DNA of 64,000 bases. Origin: Clostridiales bacterium (GTDB lineage: Bacteria; Bacillota; Clostridia; Saccharofermentanales; Saccharofermentanaceae). The notes under the pieces are model-generated. The model was given only the letters and a program-made list of their open reading frames with translations, did no database searches and was not told where the DNA came from. Below, piece after piece: positions 28,495 to 37,671 of this stretch. Position 1 is the stretch's first letter, and each line of letters begins with the position of its first letter. The translations under genes and the position numbers were made by a program. The stretch is taken from contig JAFSPU010000012.1 of the NCBI GenBank assembly GCA_017451265.1, positions 124,001 through 188,000 of the forward strand. Direction: 5' to 3'.

Positions 28495-29169
28495 ATGAAT
28501 ACGATTATTGAAGTCAGCAACGTAAGCAAGACATTCGGAAAGAATACAAGTCTTAATCAGGTACTGGATAATGCATGCATGTATGTAGGTGAGGGCGAGT
28601 TCGTATCCCTGATGGGTGCGTCCGGTTCCGGTAAGTCTACTCTTCTGTATCTGATCGGAGGACTGGACCGCGAGTTCGAAGGAAAGATCTCCCTGTGCGG
28701 TAAGGATATCGGTTCGCTGAAGGACCGCGAGCTGAGCAGGCTCCGCCTTCAGAATATGGGATTCGTATTCCAGTTCTATAACCTGGTAATGAATCTTAAT
28801 GTCGAGGATAATATCCTCCTTCCTGCGACCATCAACGGCAAGAAGAGATCCGAATTAAAGAAGGATCTTGACGATATACTTTCCATCACAGGTTTGACCG
28901 AGAAGCGTAAAGCCATGCCCTCCACACTCTCCGGCGGCCAGCAGCAGCGAGTCGCCATTGCGAGGGCTCTTCTCGGCAACCCTGCGGTCATCCTTGCTGA
29001 CGAGCCCACAGGTAACCTGGACTCGAAGTCCACAAGGGAGATAATGGAGCTCTTCGCAAGGCTTAATAAGGAGAAAGGCATGACGATCCTGCAGGTAACA
29101 CACTCGGATGAGTGCGCTTCCTACGGCACCCGTACCGTCCGCATAGACAGCGGCAAGACGGTGGGATAA
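28495..29169 (+). CDS. ABC transporter ATPase (MacB/LolD family)
   Basis: A 224-residue ATPase: Walker A GASGSGKST, Q-loop FQFYNLV, signature LSGGQQQRVAIARAL, Walker B VILADEPTGNLDS, H-loop QVTHSDE. DEPTGNLDS is typical of the MacB/LolD/BceA family that drives FtsX-type permeases. It pairs with the permease upstream. In the other two modules of this window the ATPase comes before the permease. Confidence 0.9.
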   Translation: MNTIIEVSNVSKTFGKNTSLNQVLDNACMYVGEGEFVSLMGASGSGKSTLLYLIGGLDREFEGKISLCGKDIGSLKDRELSRLRLQNMGFVFQFYNLVMNLNVEDNILLPATINGKKRSELKKDLDDILSITGLTEKRKAMPSTLSGGQQQRVAIARALLGNPAVILADEPTGNLDSKSTREIMELFARLNKEKGMTILQVTHSDECASYGTRTVRIDSGKTVG

Positions 29170-29183
29170 GCGCCCGCAAGGCT

Positions 29184-29259
29184 GTTAAGGATATTACAGG
29201 CAACGTTAAGGTTAAGTTAAGGTTCTCCCATTTGTCCGTTAAGGTTAGACCCGTACAAT
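29184..29259 (+). promoter_or_regulatory. Promoter with phased GTTAAGG operator repeats
   Basis: GTTAAGG occurs at 29184, 29205, 29216 and 29238, steps of 21, 11 and 22 bases, so all lie on one face of the helix. A promoter TTGTCC (29232-29237), 16-base spacer, TACAAT (29254-29259) follows. Direct repeats of this spacing are the usual sites of OmpR/PhoB-type regulators. The TTAAG cores at 48 and 37 bases before the -10 recur in the two other modules. Confidence 0.65.
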
Positions 29260-29296
29260 GGCATTGTAAGATCAAACGAAAGGAAGGCAACTTACA

Positions 29297-30196
29297 ATGA
29301 CAACATGGAATAGGAAAGAGATTAAGGCAAAAGGAAAGAGCAGCTTCAAGGCTAATTTCTGGAAGTGCGTAGCGACGGCGGTAATCCTCGCCATCGTAGG
29401 CGGAGGATCAGCCGGAGCATTCGGAGGAGGCGGAAACGCATTCAGCCGTAAAGATGCCGATCAGAATCACACGATCAATATAGTGAATGAAGACTGGCAC
29501 TTCGAATTCGATACCGATATGGACGAAGACGGAGCAGGACTGGTTCTTAACACAGGCGACGATGATCGCGCCGAGATCGATGAGGATGTCGCTGAGGCAC
29601 AGGATGAGATCGAAGCAGCTCGTGAAGAGCTCGAGCAGATGGAGATTCCCACAGAGGCAATCGTGGCATTTACTGTGGTTATGGCAGTAGCAAGCCTCTT
29701 CATCATGGCAATCGCACTCGCAGTAGATGCATTCATCGCTAACCCTCTCGAGCTCGGCTGCAAGAGATTCTTCAGAAGAAACCTCGATGAGCCCGCTTCT
29801 ATGAGCAACATCGCATTCGCATTCGATTCAAGCTACAAGAATATCTGCAAGACAATGTTCTTAAGAGATGTCTACACAGTTCTTTGGAGCCTGTTGTTCG
29901 TAATCCCCGGCATCATCAAGAGCTATGAGTACAAGATGATCCCTTATCTGCTCTCTGAGAATCCTGATATGACAACAGAGCAGGCATTCGCAGAGTCCAA
30001 GCAGCTCATGACAGGCAACAAGTGGAAGGCATTCGTACTGGATCTGTCCTTCATCCTCTGGGATATCGCAAATATCTTCACATGCGGTCTTCTCGGACTG
30101 TTCTGGGTAGCACCTTACAAGGCTTCCACACAGGCTGCTCTGTATGAGGCAATCAAGTACGGTACAACAACAGACGCACAGGCTGTAAATGCATAA
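29297..30196 (+). CDS. DUF975 family membrane protein
   Basis: A 299-residue protein with the DUF975 hallmarks: MTTWNRKEIKAKGKSSF at the N-terminus, NPLELGCKRFFRRN in the middle, and VIPGIIKSYEYKMIPYLL plus GLFWVAPYKAS toward the end. It has about five membrane segments. An acidic, partly coiled insert (about residues 70-115) lies between the first two. The function of DUF975 is unknown. It sits directly behind the phased-repeat promoter and before a response regulator, so it is probably a target of that system. Confidence 0.8.
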   Translation: MTTWNRKEIKAKGKSSFKANFWKCVATAVILAIVGGGSAGAFGGGGNAFSRKDADQNHTINIVNEDWHFEFDTDMDEDGAGLVLNTGDDDRAEIDEDVAEAQDEIEAAREELEQMEIPTEAIVAFTVVMAVASLFIMAIALAVDAFIANPLELGCKRFFRRNLDEPASMSNIAFAFDSSYKNICKTMFLRDVYTVLWSLLFVIPGIIKSYEYKMIPYLLSENPDMTTEQAFAESKQLMTGNKWKAFVLDLSFILWDIANIFTCGLLGLFWVAPYKASTQAALYEAIKYGTTTDAQAVNA

Positions 30197-30225
30197 GATA
30201 CATGCCCTCAACAAATGGATTAAGG

Positions 30226-30266
30226 TATAATGACTAAGGGGACCCGGCGGGTAAACTCGCCGGGTC
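30226..30266 (+). promoter_or_regulatory. -10 box and 5'-end hairpin before the response regulator
   Basis: TATAAT (30226-30231) would start transcription near 30238. The next bases form a strong hairpin GACCCGGCG/CGCCGGGTC (30241-30249 with 30258-30266). It is not followed by a T run, so it is a poor terminator and would instead lie at the very 5' end of the regulator mRNA. The -35 is weak. Confidence 0.4.
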
Positions 30267-30300
30267 TTCCGGGGTTAACGGAATAACGGAAGGAAAGTAT

Positions 30301-30993
30301 ATGGCGGTTAAGATACTTGTCGCAGATGACGAGAAGGAAATAAGAAATCTCTTAAGACTATATCTGGAGAATGAATCATTTGAAGTGGTCGAGACAGGTG
30401 ACGGTCCATCCACGCTGGACCTCGTTCGTAAAGAGAAGCCCGACCTTTGCCTTCTCGACATCATGATGCCCGGCCTGGACGGCCTGCAGGTCATGAAGAA
30501 GATCAGGGAAGAGAGCAACATCCCGATACTTATCATCTCCGCGAGAACAGCGGATGCTGAGCGAATCCTGGGTCTTAATCTCGGCGCGGATGACTATATC
30601 CCGAAGCCGTTTAATCCTCTCGAGGTCGTTGCCCGCGTTAAGTCTCAGGTGAGAAGGTTCTACGACTTAGGTTCCGCGGCAGCAGTCACACAGAAAGAAG
30701 AACTTACGGTCAGAGACCTTACTCTCGATACCGAGTCGTGCGTTCTTAATAAGGACGGTGAGACGATAGAACTTACGCCTGTGGAATTTAAGATCATGGA
30801 ACTGTTCATGAGAAGCCCGGGCAAGGTCTTTACCAAGCAGCAGATATATGAATATGCCTGGGGTGATGATTTCATCGTGGCCGACAATAACATCATGGTC
30901 TCCATAAGCAAGCTTAGGACCAAGCTCGATGAGGAGGATCCCTCGCGCTACATCAAGACGCTCCGCGGCTTAGGCTACAGGATGGATAAGTAA
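30301..30993 (+). CDS. OmpR/PhoB family response regulator
   Basis: A 230-residue regulator. Receiver domain with acidic pocket ADDEK and phosphoacceptor Asp53 (LLDIMMPGLDG), Lys in PKPFNPLE; C-terminal winged helix with ELTPVEFKIMEL, FTKQQIYEYAW and ISKLRTKLDEE. It is a likely binder of the GTTAAGG repeats upstream of the DUF975 gene. The stop overlaps the kinase start (TAATG). Confidence 0.92.
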   Translation: MAVKILVADDEKEIRNLLRLYLENESFEVVETGDGPSTLDLVRKEKPDLCLLDIMMPGLDGLQVMKKIREESNIPILIISARTADAERILGLNLGADDYIPKPFNPLEVVARVKSQVRRFYDLGSAAAVTQKEELTVRDLTLDTESCVLNKDGETIELTPVEFKIMELFMRSPGKVFTKQQIYEYAWGDDFIVADNNIMVSISKLRTKLDEEDPSRYIKTLRGLGYRMDK

Positions 30994-32039
30994 TGCGAGA
31001 GCGGGAACTTAAGCGGTTTATCATAAAAGGCTTCGTCTGGACTGCCGCCGTCGTGACGGTAGTCGAATTCGTGATGATCTATACGATCCTCAATTACCTG
31101 ATACCGATCCTGCTTGAGAACGCTTTCCCGGCTGTCTATGACATCACGACGCTGCAAGGGATCCGTGATCTTCCGGGAACGACAAAGACGTTTGCCATTC
31201 TGATAATCCTTGGCCTCGGCATCATGTCGCTTTTGCCTCTGGCGGCAGGCGGCGTCATCTTCTCAGGACGCGTCACACGCAAGCTTAAGGCATATGAAAC
31301 CGCACGCGAAGAGGAAAGGGCGCAGGAACAAAGGCAGCGCTACCTCATGATCTCGGACATTGCGCATGACCTTAAGACGCCCATGACGACGGTCTCGGGT
31401 TATGCGAAGGCTCTGTCGGACGGGATGGTCAAAGAGGAGCAGGAGAAAGAATACCTGGATGCCATCAAGGATAAGACTTTACGCATGAACGACATCGTGC
31501 AGATGCTGTTCGACTACGTAAGGCTTGACTCCGACGGCTTTGCGCTGACGAAGCAGAAGACGGATATATGCGAGCTCGTAAGAGAGTGTGTCGCTTCTTA
31601 TTATTCTGACATCGAGACTGCAGGTGACGAGGTTAAGATCGATATCCCCGATGAACCTTTAGAGGCCGAAGTCGATAAGATACAGCTGTCCCGCGTCATC
31701 AACAATCTTCTGACGAATGCTGTGAAGCATAACCCGGAGGGCACGGCGATCGGAGTCTTCGTTAAGAGCGAACCTGATGAGATACGCGTGTACATTGCAG
31801 ACAGCGGTGAGGCCATAGACGAGGAGCTCGCTGCGAGCCTTTTCGAGCCGTTTGTTATGGGAGACAAGTCCAGAAGTTCCGGCGGAGGCTCGGGCCTGGG
31901 ACTTTCTGTGGCGCATAAGATCGCGCAGCTTCACGGTGCGGTGTTAAAGCTTGTGCAGCGTCCTCAGATGCAGCGCTATCAGCTGGGGGAGAAGTACAAC
32001 AAGGTCTTCCTCATGATCCTAAAGCGTCCGGAGGTGTAA
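30993..32039 (+). CDS. Sensor histidine kinase
   Basis: A 348-residue kinase with two membrane segments flanking only about 35 extracytoplasmic residues, a linker and HisKA with His125 (SDIAHDLKTP). The ATPase domain has NNLLTNAVKHN and GGGSGLGLSV. The small outer loop suggests it does not bind a ligand itself and may be controlled by a membrane partner such as the nearby ABC transporter, as in Bce-type systems. It is coupled to the regulator before it and to the LytTR regulator after it. Confidence 0.88.
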   Translation: MRERELKRFIIKGFVWTAAVVTVVEFVMIYTILNYLIPILLENAFPAVYDITTLQGIRDLPGTTKTFAILIILGLGIMSLLPLAAGGVIFSGRVTRKLKAYETAREEERAQEQRQRYLMISDIAHDLKTPMTTVSGYAKALSDGMVKEEQEKEYLDAIKDKTLRMNDIVQMLFDYVRLDSDGFALTKQKTDICELVRECVASYYSDIETAGDEVKIDIPDEPLEAEVDKIQLSRVINNLLTNAVKHNPEGTAIGVFVKSEPDEIRVYIADSGEAIDEELAASLFEPFVMGDKSRSSGGGSGLGLSVAHKIAQLHGAVLKLVQRPQMQRYQLGEKYNKVFLMILKRPEV

Positions 32040-32040
32040 G

Positions 32041-32751
32041 GTGCGCATAGCCGTAGTCGACGATGAGAGTGTTTTCCGTAAACAGATAACGGAGGAGATC
32101 GCATCTTTGTACGGGCGCGAGGATGTCTTGTGTTTTCATTATTCTGACGGCGAGGAGATCATAAGGTCTTTCGAGAACGGGTTCGAGTTGGACGCGGTGT
32201 TCCTGGACATCGAGATGAAAAGTGTCGACGGCATGGCAGCGGCGCGGCGCATCCGCGAGTTTAATAAGGATATCCCGATCGTGTTCATGACGAGCCACAC
32301 CGAGATGGCGATGGACGGGTATGAGGTGCAAGCTTTCCGTTTCTTAGGTAAGCCCGTGGAGCGTGAGAAGCTAAGGCAGACCCTGAGGGATCTGGAGAAG
32401 AAACTCAAGGTAGATGAGAAGATCGTGCTGGTAAAAGACGGCGAGCAGATAGTCAATTCCGTGTCGGAGCTCGTGTATGTGGAGGCATCGAATAATTCAT
32501 GCCGCTTCGTGTTCACGAGGAAAATGATAGAGCTTCGCATGAAGTTCAAGGAAGCGTGTGAACTCGTGGATAAAGTTTCTCAGGATTTCTATAAGTGCCA
32601 CCGCTCGTATTACATTAACCTGGGACACGTGAAGAAGCTGGCGGCTGCCGAGGTTACGATGGATAACGGGCAGGTCCTTCCCGTGGCAAGAAGTGCTTCT
32701 TCTGAGGCCAAGCAGAAGCTGTTCGATTATGTAAGAAGGACGGGCCGTTGA
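32041..32751 (+). CDS. LytTR family response regulator
   Basis: A 236-residue regulator starting with GTG one base after the kinase stop. The receiver domain has VVDDE and phosphoacceptor Asp56 (FLDIEMKSVDG). The C-terminal LytTR DNA-binding domain shows LVYVEASNNSC, FYKCHRSYYINLGHV and the final VARSAS segment. LytTR regulators control envelope, bacteriocin and quorum genes. It pairs with the GHKL kinase that follows one base after its stop. Confidence 0.92.
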   Translation: MRIAVVDDESVFRKQITEEIASLYGREDVLCFHYSDGEEIIRSFENGFELDAVFLDIEMKSVDGMAAARRIREFNKDIPIVFMTSHTEMAMDGYEVQAFRFLGKPVEREKLRQTLRDLEKKLKVDEKIVLVKDGEQIVNSVSELVYVEASNNSCRFVFTRKMIELRMKFKEACELVDKVSQDFYKCHRSYYINLGHVKKLAAAEVTMDNGQVLPVARSASSEAKQKLFDYVRRTGR

Positions 32752-32752
32752 T

Positions 32753-34129
32753 ATGAGCGAGCTACTGGTCAAGATCATATACGTGCTTCTGATCTTCCTG
32801 CCGTGCTTGGGGTCCCCGATGACGGTTTACTTCATCGATGAGGTGTTAAGATACAGACTCAAGCATAAGAAAGCGATATACATCTTCGCTTTCATTACCG
32901 CTGCACTCGCGGGTATATTCTTCACTCTTGTCGGCGGTTACTACGGCGAGGTCAAAGAGGCGATAATCATGACTGACATGCCGATGATCCTGCTGTCGCT
33001 TTTCATGATGATCATCATAGGCTTCAACATACAGGAGAAGTGGTACAAAAGGATCGCTGTCGTATTCTTCTCCACGAGCATAATCACTGATTTAAGCACT
33101 GTCTTCGCGGGCCTTCGCGAGGAGATAAATCTTATAGGCGTTACTGACAACCACGCCGTTCTATCTTTGCGGTACCTTGCGTATGAGGTGCTGGTGCTCG
33201 TTCTTGAATTCCTGCTCTTCGTTGCCATCGCGAGGGTAAGACGCAAGAAGGACGATGTGCCGCTGCCGCTGCCCGTACTGATCGCGATGTTCTTTATCCT
33301 GACGCTGTTCACATCTTTGCTTCCCGAGGATTACTCAGACACAACGATTCTTCGCTCTTCTTCGCCGACGATCATCATGCTTATCCTGTCGGCGCTCGTG
33401 TTCGTGACACTGCTGTTCTACGTGCGCGTCACGAGGAAAGAGCGTAATGACCTCGCGGAGCTTAACGCCAGGAACGAAGAGTACATTGCGGCGGAGGCGA
33501 AGTACTTCGAGCTGTCGGCTAAGGCGGACACGCAGATCCGCGCCATGCGTCATGACATGAAAAATAACGTGCAGGTTCTGATGCTGCTTCTCGAGAACGG
33601 CGACTACGACAAGATGAGAGACTACCTCGAGGAAATGGGCGGCAACCTTACTGCTGCCGACATAAGTGCGCACACGGGCAGCACCATCGCGGATGCCATC
33701 ATTGCGGACAAGTCGCGCAAGGCTTCGGAGGCCGGCGCTGAGCTTGTGGTTTCCGGCGTCATCTCGGGAGTGGAGTTCACGCCCGTGGATATGTGTAAGA
33801 TACTTGCCAACATACTGGACAACGCAGTCGAGGCGGTGAGTGACGAGAGCCTCTCGGAGCTTTTACCCGAGTTTAAGAAGATAGAGCTTAATTTCAAAAA
33901 GACCGATAAGTTCTTTATGATATCGGTCACAAATCCTTGCAGTACTTGTCCCGTGATAGTTGACGGACAGATCCAGACGGACAAGTCTGATAAGAAGAAC
34001 CACGGCTTCGGGCTTAAGAATGTAAGAGAAGCAGCTTCCGTTTACGGTGGCGAAGTGGAACTGTCATGTGAAGAGAAGTCGCATGTATGCGTGTTTAGAA
34101 CGGAGATCCTGTTTAATCTGGAGTCCTGA
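32753..34129 (+). CDS. GHKL-domain sensor kinase (AgrC/NatK-like)
   Basis: A 458-residue kinase with about seven membrane helices (residues 1-235) and a cytoplasmic part with the phosphorylation motif MRHDMKNNVQVL, N box ILDNAVEAV and G box NHGFGLKNVREAA. This design matches AgrC-type kinases that pair with LytTR regulators and often sense peptides. No small AgrD-like precursor peptide was found beside it. There is no DNA gap to the regulator gene, so the two are one transcriptional unit. Confidence 0.88.
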   Translation: MSELLVKIIYVLLIFLPCLGSPMTVYFIDEVLRYRLKHKKAIYIFAFITAALAGIFFTLVGGYYGEVKEAIIMTDMPMILLSLFMMIIIGFNIQEKWYKRIAVVFFSTSIITDLSTVFAGLREEINLIGVTDNHAVLSLRYLAYEVLVLVLEFLLFVAIARVRRKKDDVPLPLPVLIAMFFILTLFTSLLPEDYSDTTILRSSSPTIIMLILSALVFVTLLFYVRVTRKERNDLAELNARNEEYIAAEAKYFELSAKADTQIRAMRHDMKNNVQVLMLLLENGDYDKMRDYLEEMGGNLTAADISAHTGSTIADAIIADKSRKASEAGAELVVSGVISGVEFTPVDMCKILANILDNAVEAVSDESLSELLPEFKKIELNFKKTDKFFMISVTNPCSTCPVIVDGQIQTDKSDKKNHGFGLKNVREAASVYGGEVELSCEEKSHVCVFRTEILFNLES

Positions 34130-34169
34130 TATGATTACAGGAAAAACAGCAGAATTTCTAACCCCCCTG

Positions 34170-34199
34170 TTGACAGAGCCCTATACCTCGCGTTATGAT
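34170..34199 (+). promoter_or_regulatory. Vegetative promoter of the serine hydrolase gene
   Basis: A consensus TTGACA (34170-34175), 18-base spacer and TATGAT (34194-34199). Start of transcription would be near 34206, just upstream of the ribosome site GGGGG and ATG 34225. Confidence 0.65.
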
Positions 34200-34224
34200 G
34201 TATCTCACATGAGGGGGTATAGGT

Positions 34225-36072
34225 ATGCTTAAGAAAATATTCGCAGGATTAACAACAGTTTCAGTGCTCGCGGGTATGTCCGCGACTGCATTTGCGGCTG
34301 AAACTCAGACACCTTCGGGCATTCCGCTCGATGAAGTCGGCAGCCGCATAGAACAGTGGGCTTCCGAGAATGAGAACGAGTATCCGTCATTCGCGGTTGC
34401 AGTCGTTAACGGCGATGAACTCGTGTATTCAGGTGCATTCGGTTACATCGACATCGAGAACGGGATAGAGGCTACACCTGATGACACTGTCTATGAGTGG
34501 GGTTCCTGCTCCAAGACGATGGTCTGGGTCAGCGTAATGCAGCTGTGGGAGCAGGGAAGGATAGACCTTAACGAGGACATTCGTAATTACCTGCCTGAAG
34601 GATTCTTCCATAACTTAAGATATGACGAGCCTATCACCATGCTGAATCTTATGAACCACAACGCAGGTTGGGGTGAGGCCACATGGGCGATGCAGTCCAC
34701 AGATGAGAATGACATCATGGACCTGGGCGAAGCTTTGCAGTATGTAGAGCCCGTTCAGATGTACCGCCCGGGCGAGGTTTCTTCTTACAGCAACTACGGT
34801 GCGGCTCTTGCAGGCTATGTTGTGGAGTGCATCACAGGTCAGTCCTACGCAGATTATGTGCATGAGCATATCTTTGATGTGCTCGGCATGGAGCACACAG
34901 CGATCGCGCCTGCACATAATGATAACGAGTGGGTTTACGAGAGAAGACAGCAGTTTGTGAATTATTCAAAGTCCGGAGATTCCTGGGTGTCCAACGGTCA
35001 TCAGCTTTGCTACATCATGCCGTATCCTGCGGGCGCTGCCTGCGGCACGATCGAAGACATGGCGCTCTACTGTTCCGCATTGGTAAGTCCTGAGAATCCT
35101 CTGTTCGAGAACGAGTCCACAAGAGATGAATTGTTCTCAGCTACGATGTTCTGCGGCAGCACGGATATTCCTTCCGGCTTTCACGGATTCTGGTCCGATA
35201 ATTATGAATATGCGAACACATTAGGCCATAACGGCGGTACCAACGGCGGCTCCGCAAACCTCGAGTTCGATCCCGAAAGCGGCATCGGTGTAGTAACGCT
35301 TATGAACGGCAGCGGCAAGCCTCATCATGCTATGGTTGAGCTTATGTATGGAGCGTCTGTTGTTGAACTCCCGGAGACTGTCGGTGGCGACTTCACTCCT
35401 CAGGATATTTCGGGCCTGTGCATCAGTGCAAGATCCTGGAGACGCGGTCCGCTGAGATTTATTTCTTTGCTGGGTCTCATGCCGATTTCGCGCGTAAGCG
35501 AAGATGAGTACGACGTCGCGGGGATGTATACCATTACAAGATTTGCCGAGGATGCTTACTACGTGCAGGACGATTCGTCCGGAATGGCAGCGGAATACAG
35601 GGTGCTCGATGACGGTACACGCGTTTTAGATATCTCGTCTGCAGGTTATGTAACCGAGAAGGGACTTATAGCTGAGCTTATATTGATGTGTGTCTATGTA
35701 TTGTGCGTTCTGGTTGCAGCCGTACTTCTGATCATCAAGCTTATCAAAGTCATAGCTAAGAAGAACAGGCCCTACGCGGGTTCAAAGGTCGTAACTGCAG
35801 CACAGATCGCGAAGCTCGTTTCTGTAGGTGTTATCCTCTTCTGGATCAGTTTGCTGACCCCTCAGTACGGACTTTATAAACCGCAGGGTGTTATCGGCTG
35901 CTTCGTACAGATGCTTTGCTTCGCAGTGTGTGCAGCGTCTGCATTCGTATCCGTAAAGGCACTTGTTAAGGGCGAGAAGGGCAAGTTCAAGTACATCGTA
36001 AATTTACTCGGCAACGCTTCCTTTGCGGCGGCAATGATCGTGTTTGAATTAATGAAGTTCTGGTCAGTTTAA
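34225..36072 (+). CDS. Serine beta-lactamase-like hydrolase with C-terminal membrane helices
   Basis: A 615-residue protein of the class C beta-lactamase/penicillin-binding family. The signal peptide ends AFA-AE. Catalytic motifs: SCSK (Ser94-Lys97), YSN (Tyr188-Asn190) and HNGG in the KTG position. About four membrane segments in the last 170 residues anchor it. Such proteins are D-amino-acid peptidases or esterases of cell-wall material rather than true beta-lactamases. It has its own promoter and lies behind two two-component systems. A related gene lies at 48020 behind another such system. Confidence 0.85.
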   Translation: MLKKIFAGLTTVSVLAGMSATAFAAETQTPSGIPLDEVGSRIEQWASENENEYPSFAVAVVNGDELVYSGAFGYIDIENGIEATPDDTVYEWGSCSKTMVWVSVMQLWEQGRIDLNEDIRNYLPEGFFHNLRYDEPITMLNLMNHNAGWGEATWAMQSTDENDIMDLGEALQYVEPVQMYRPGEVSSYSNYGAALAGYVVECITGQSYADYVHEHIFDVLGMEHTAIAPAHNDNEWVYERRQQFVNYSKSGDSWVSNGHQLCYIMPYPAGAACGTIEDMALYCSALVSPENPLFENESTRDELFSATMFCGSTDIPSGFHGFWSDNYEYANTLGHNGGTNGGSANLEFDPESGIGVVTLMNGSGKPHHAMVELMYGASVVELPETVGGDFTPQDISGLCISARSWRRGPLRFISLLGLMPISRVSEDEYDVAGMYTITRFAEDAYYVQDDSSGMAAEYRVLDDGTRVLDISSAGYVTEKGLIAELILMCVYVLCVLVAAVLLIIKLIKVIAKKNRPYAGSKVVTAAQIAKLVSVGVILFWISLLTPQYGLYKPQGVIGCFVQMLCFAVCAASAFVSVKALVKGEKGKFKYIVNLLGNASFAAAMIVFELMKFWSV

Positions 36073-36088
36073 TTAGAAGGAGATAGAT

Positions 36089-37663
36089 ATGCAATTCGGT
36101 TTTTCTTACGTAGGTCTTATTTATCTTGCGATGCTGCTCATACCGAACGGTATCTGGACTAAGCATCAGCCTAAGGGTTACGCGGAGTATGCGGCAAAGG
36201 AGAACAAGATCCTTCTCGCATTCGAGCGCGTAGGTCAGTTTATCGTCACTCCGTGTGCACTTATCTTCTCTGACTTTAACTACAAGGGATGGAACTTCTG
36301 GCTTGTCGTGCTTGGCATCTCGTTTCTTATGATGGTGCTGTACGACATTGCATGGGTGCGTTATTTCAAGTCTGAAAAGACAATGCAGGACTTCTACCGC
36401 GGCTTCTGCGGCATGCCTCTGGCCCTCGCGACATATCCCGTTTTTGCGTTCTATCTGCTCGGCGTGTACGGCGGCAACATGTTTATGATCTTCGGTTCCG
36501 TAATTCTCGGCATCGGTCACATCGGTATTCATGCACAGCATGCGCGAGAGGTGTTTGGTAAGAGACTCAAGAAGAAGCTTCCGGTACGAATCATTCTCGG
36601 CACCCTGAAGTGGATCGGTATCATAGTCGCTGCTATCGTTTTTATTGCCATTAATACTGTAATCGTTTTCAGATGCGGCCGACAGATCAAGCGCGCGTTT
36701 GCTTACCGTAACGGTGTGAATGAGCAGATCTTTGTTCAGCTTGACGGCAGTGAAGGATTCATCAATGTATTTGGCGCGTCCGAGTCGAATCCCGTCATCA
36801 TCTCGCTGCACGGCGGTCCCGGATCACCTACTTCTTTTGTTGATTACGACTGGCAGGATTACCTTGCCGATGACTACACGATCGTCTCCTGGGACGAGAC
36901 CGGCTGCGGACGCTCTTACTATCATAATGCCGATGTTAATCCCGACAACGCCGGTCTTTCATTCGAGCAGCAGCTTGCCGATCTCGATGCACTTGTAGAT
37001 TACTGCTGCGACAGATTCGGTCAGGATCAGGTTATCATCGTCGGTCATTCGTACGGCTCCATGCTCGGCTCTTCTTATGTTATGGCACATCCCGAGAAGG
37101 TGTCTGCTTATATCGGTGTCGGTCAGTGCGTGAATGAGACCGATTACTACGGCGAGGTTTATGCTTATGAAGATGCTCTCCGTATCGCGAAGGAACAGGG
37201 TGACGATACTTCCGAGATGGAAGCGGCTTATGAAGTATTCATGTCGGATCTGTCGCTTGATCATCTTCTGGCCCTTCGTGAATATACTTCCGCATATCAT
37301 CCGCAGACTGATATGTCGGATACAGCTACCGCGGCTGCAGTTTTCTCACCTTTATTAGGTGTTGATGATGCAAGATGGTATCTTCTGGAGATCGAGGCCA
37401 CAATGGGTGATCCGCGATTCATGGAACTTCAGTCGTCTGTTGAAGATGCTATGATGAACTTCAATCTGTATGATATCGGGCAGTATCAGGTTCCGGTCCT
37501 GTTTATATCCGGTTCCTGCGACTGGGTATGCCCGGCAGATCTGGTAGAAGAGTATGCAGAAGAAAACGCTCTTCAGTACATCGCAATGGAAGGCTGCGGC
37601 CACTCTCCTCAGGGCCAGCATCCCGATCAGTTCGCATCTGTAATTCGGGATTTTTTACACTAA
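36089..37663 (+). CDS. Membrane-anchored alpha/beta hydrolase (proline iminopeptidase-like)
   Basis: A 524-residue protein. The first 200 residues hold about six membrane segments; the rest is an alpha/beta hydrolase with oxyanion motif LHGGPGSPTSF, DETGCGRS, nucleophile Ser321 in VGHSYGSMLG, acid in SGSCDWVCP and catalytic His in EGCGHSPQG. The HGGPG motif is typical of proline iminopeptidases. A fusion to a multi-helix membrane domain is uncommon. It follows the serine hydrolase by 16 bases with AAGGAG as ribosome site, so the two probably share a transcript. Confidence 0.82.
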   Translation: MQFGFSYVGLIYLAMLLIPNGIWTKHQPKGYAEYAAKENKILLAFERVGQFIVTPCALIFSDFNYKGWNFWLVVLGISFLMMVLYDIAWVRYFKSEKTMQDFYRGFCGMPLALATYPVFAFYLLGVYGGNMFMIFGSVILGIGHIGIHAQHAREVFGKRLKKKLPVRIILGTLKWIGIIVAAIVFIAINTVIVFRCGRQIKRAFAYRNGVNEQIFVQLDGSEGFINVFGASESNPVIISLHGGPGSPTSFVDYDWQDYLADDYTIVSWDETGCGRSYYHNADVNPDNAGLSFEQQLADLDALVDYCCDRFGQDQVIIVGHSYGSMLGSSYVMAHPEKVSAYIGVGQCVNETDYYGEVYAYEDALRIAKEQGDDTSEMEAAYEVFMSDLSLDHLLALREYTSAYHPQTDMSDTATAAAVFSPLLGVDDARWYLLEIEATMGDPRFMELQSSVEDAMMNFNLYDIGQYQVPVLFISGSCDWVCPADLVEEYAEENALQYIAMEGCGHSPQGQHPDQFASVIRDFLH

Positions 37664-37671
37664 TTACTAAT

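Noticed and set aside
34179..34223. Inverted repeat CCCTATACC / GGTATAGG around the serine hydrolase promoter.
   Set aside because: The left arm lies upstream of the predicted transcription start, so it cannot form an RNA hairpin; as DNA it is not clearly an operator. Kept only as a note.
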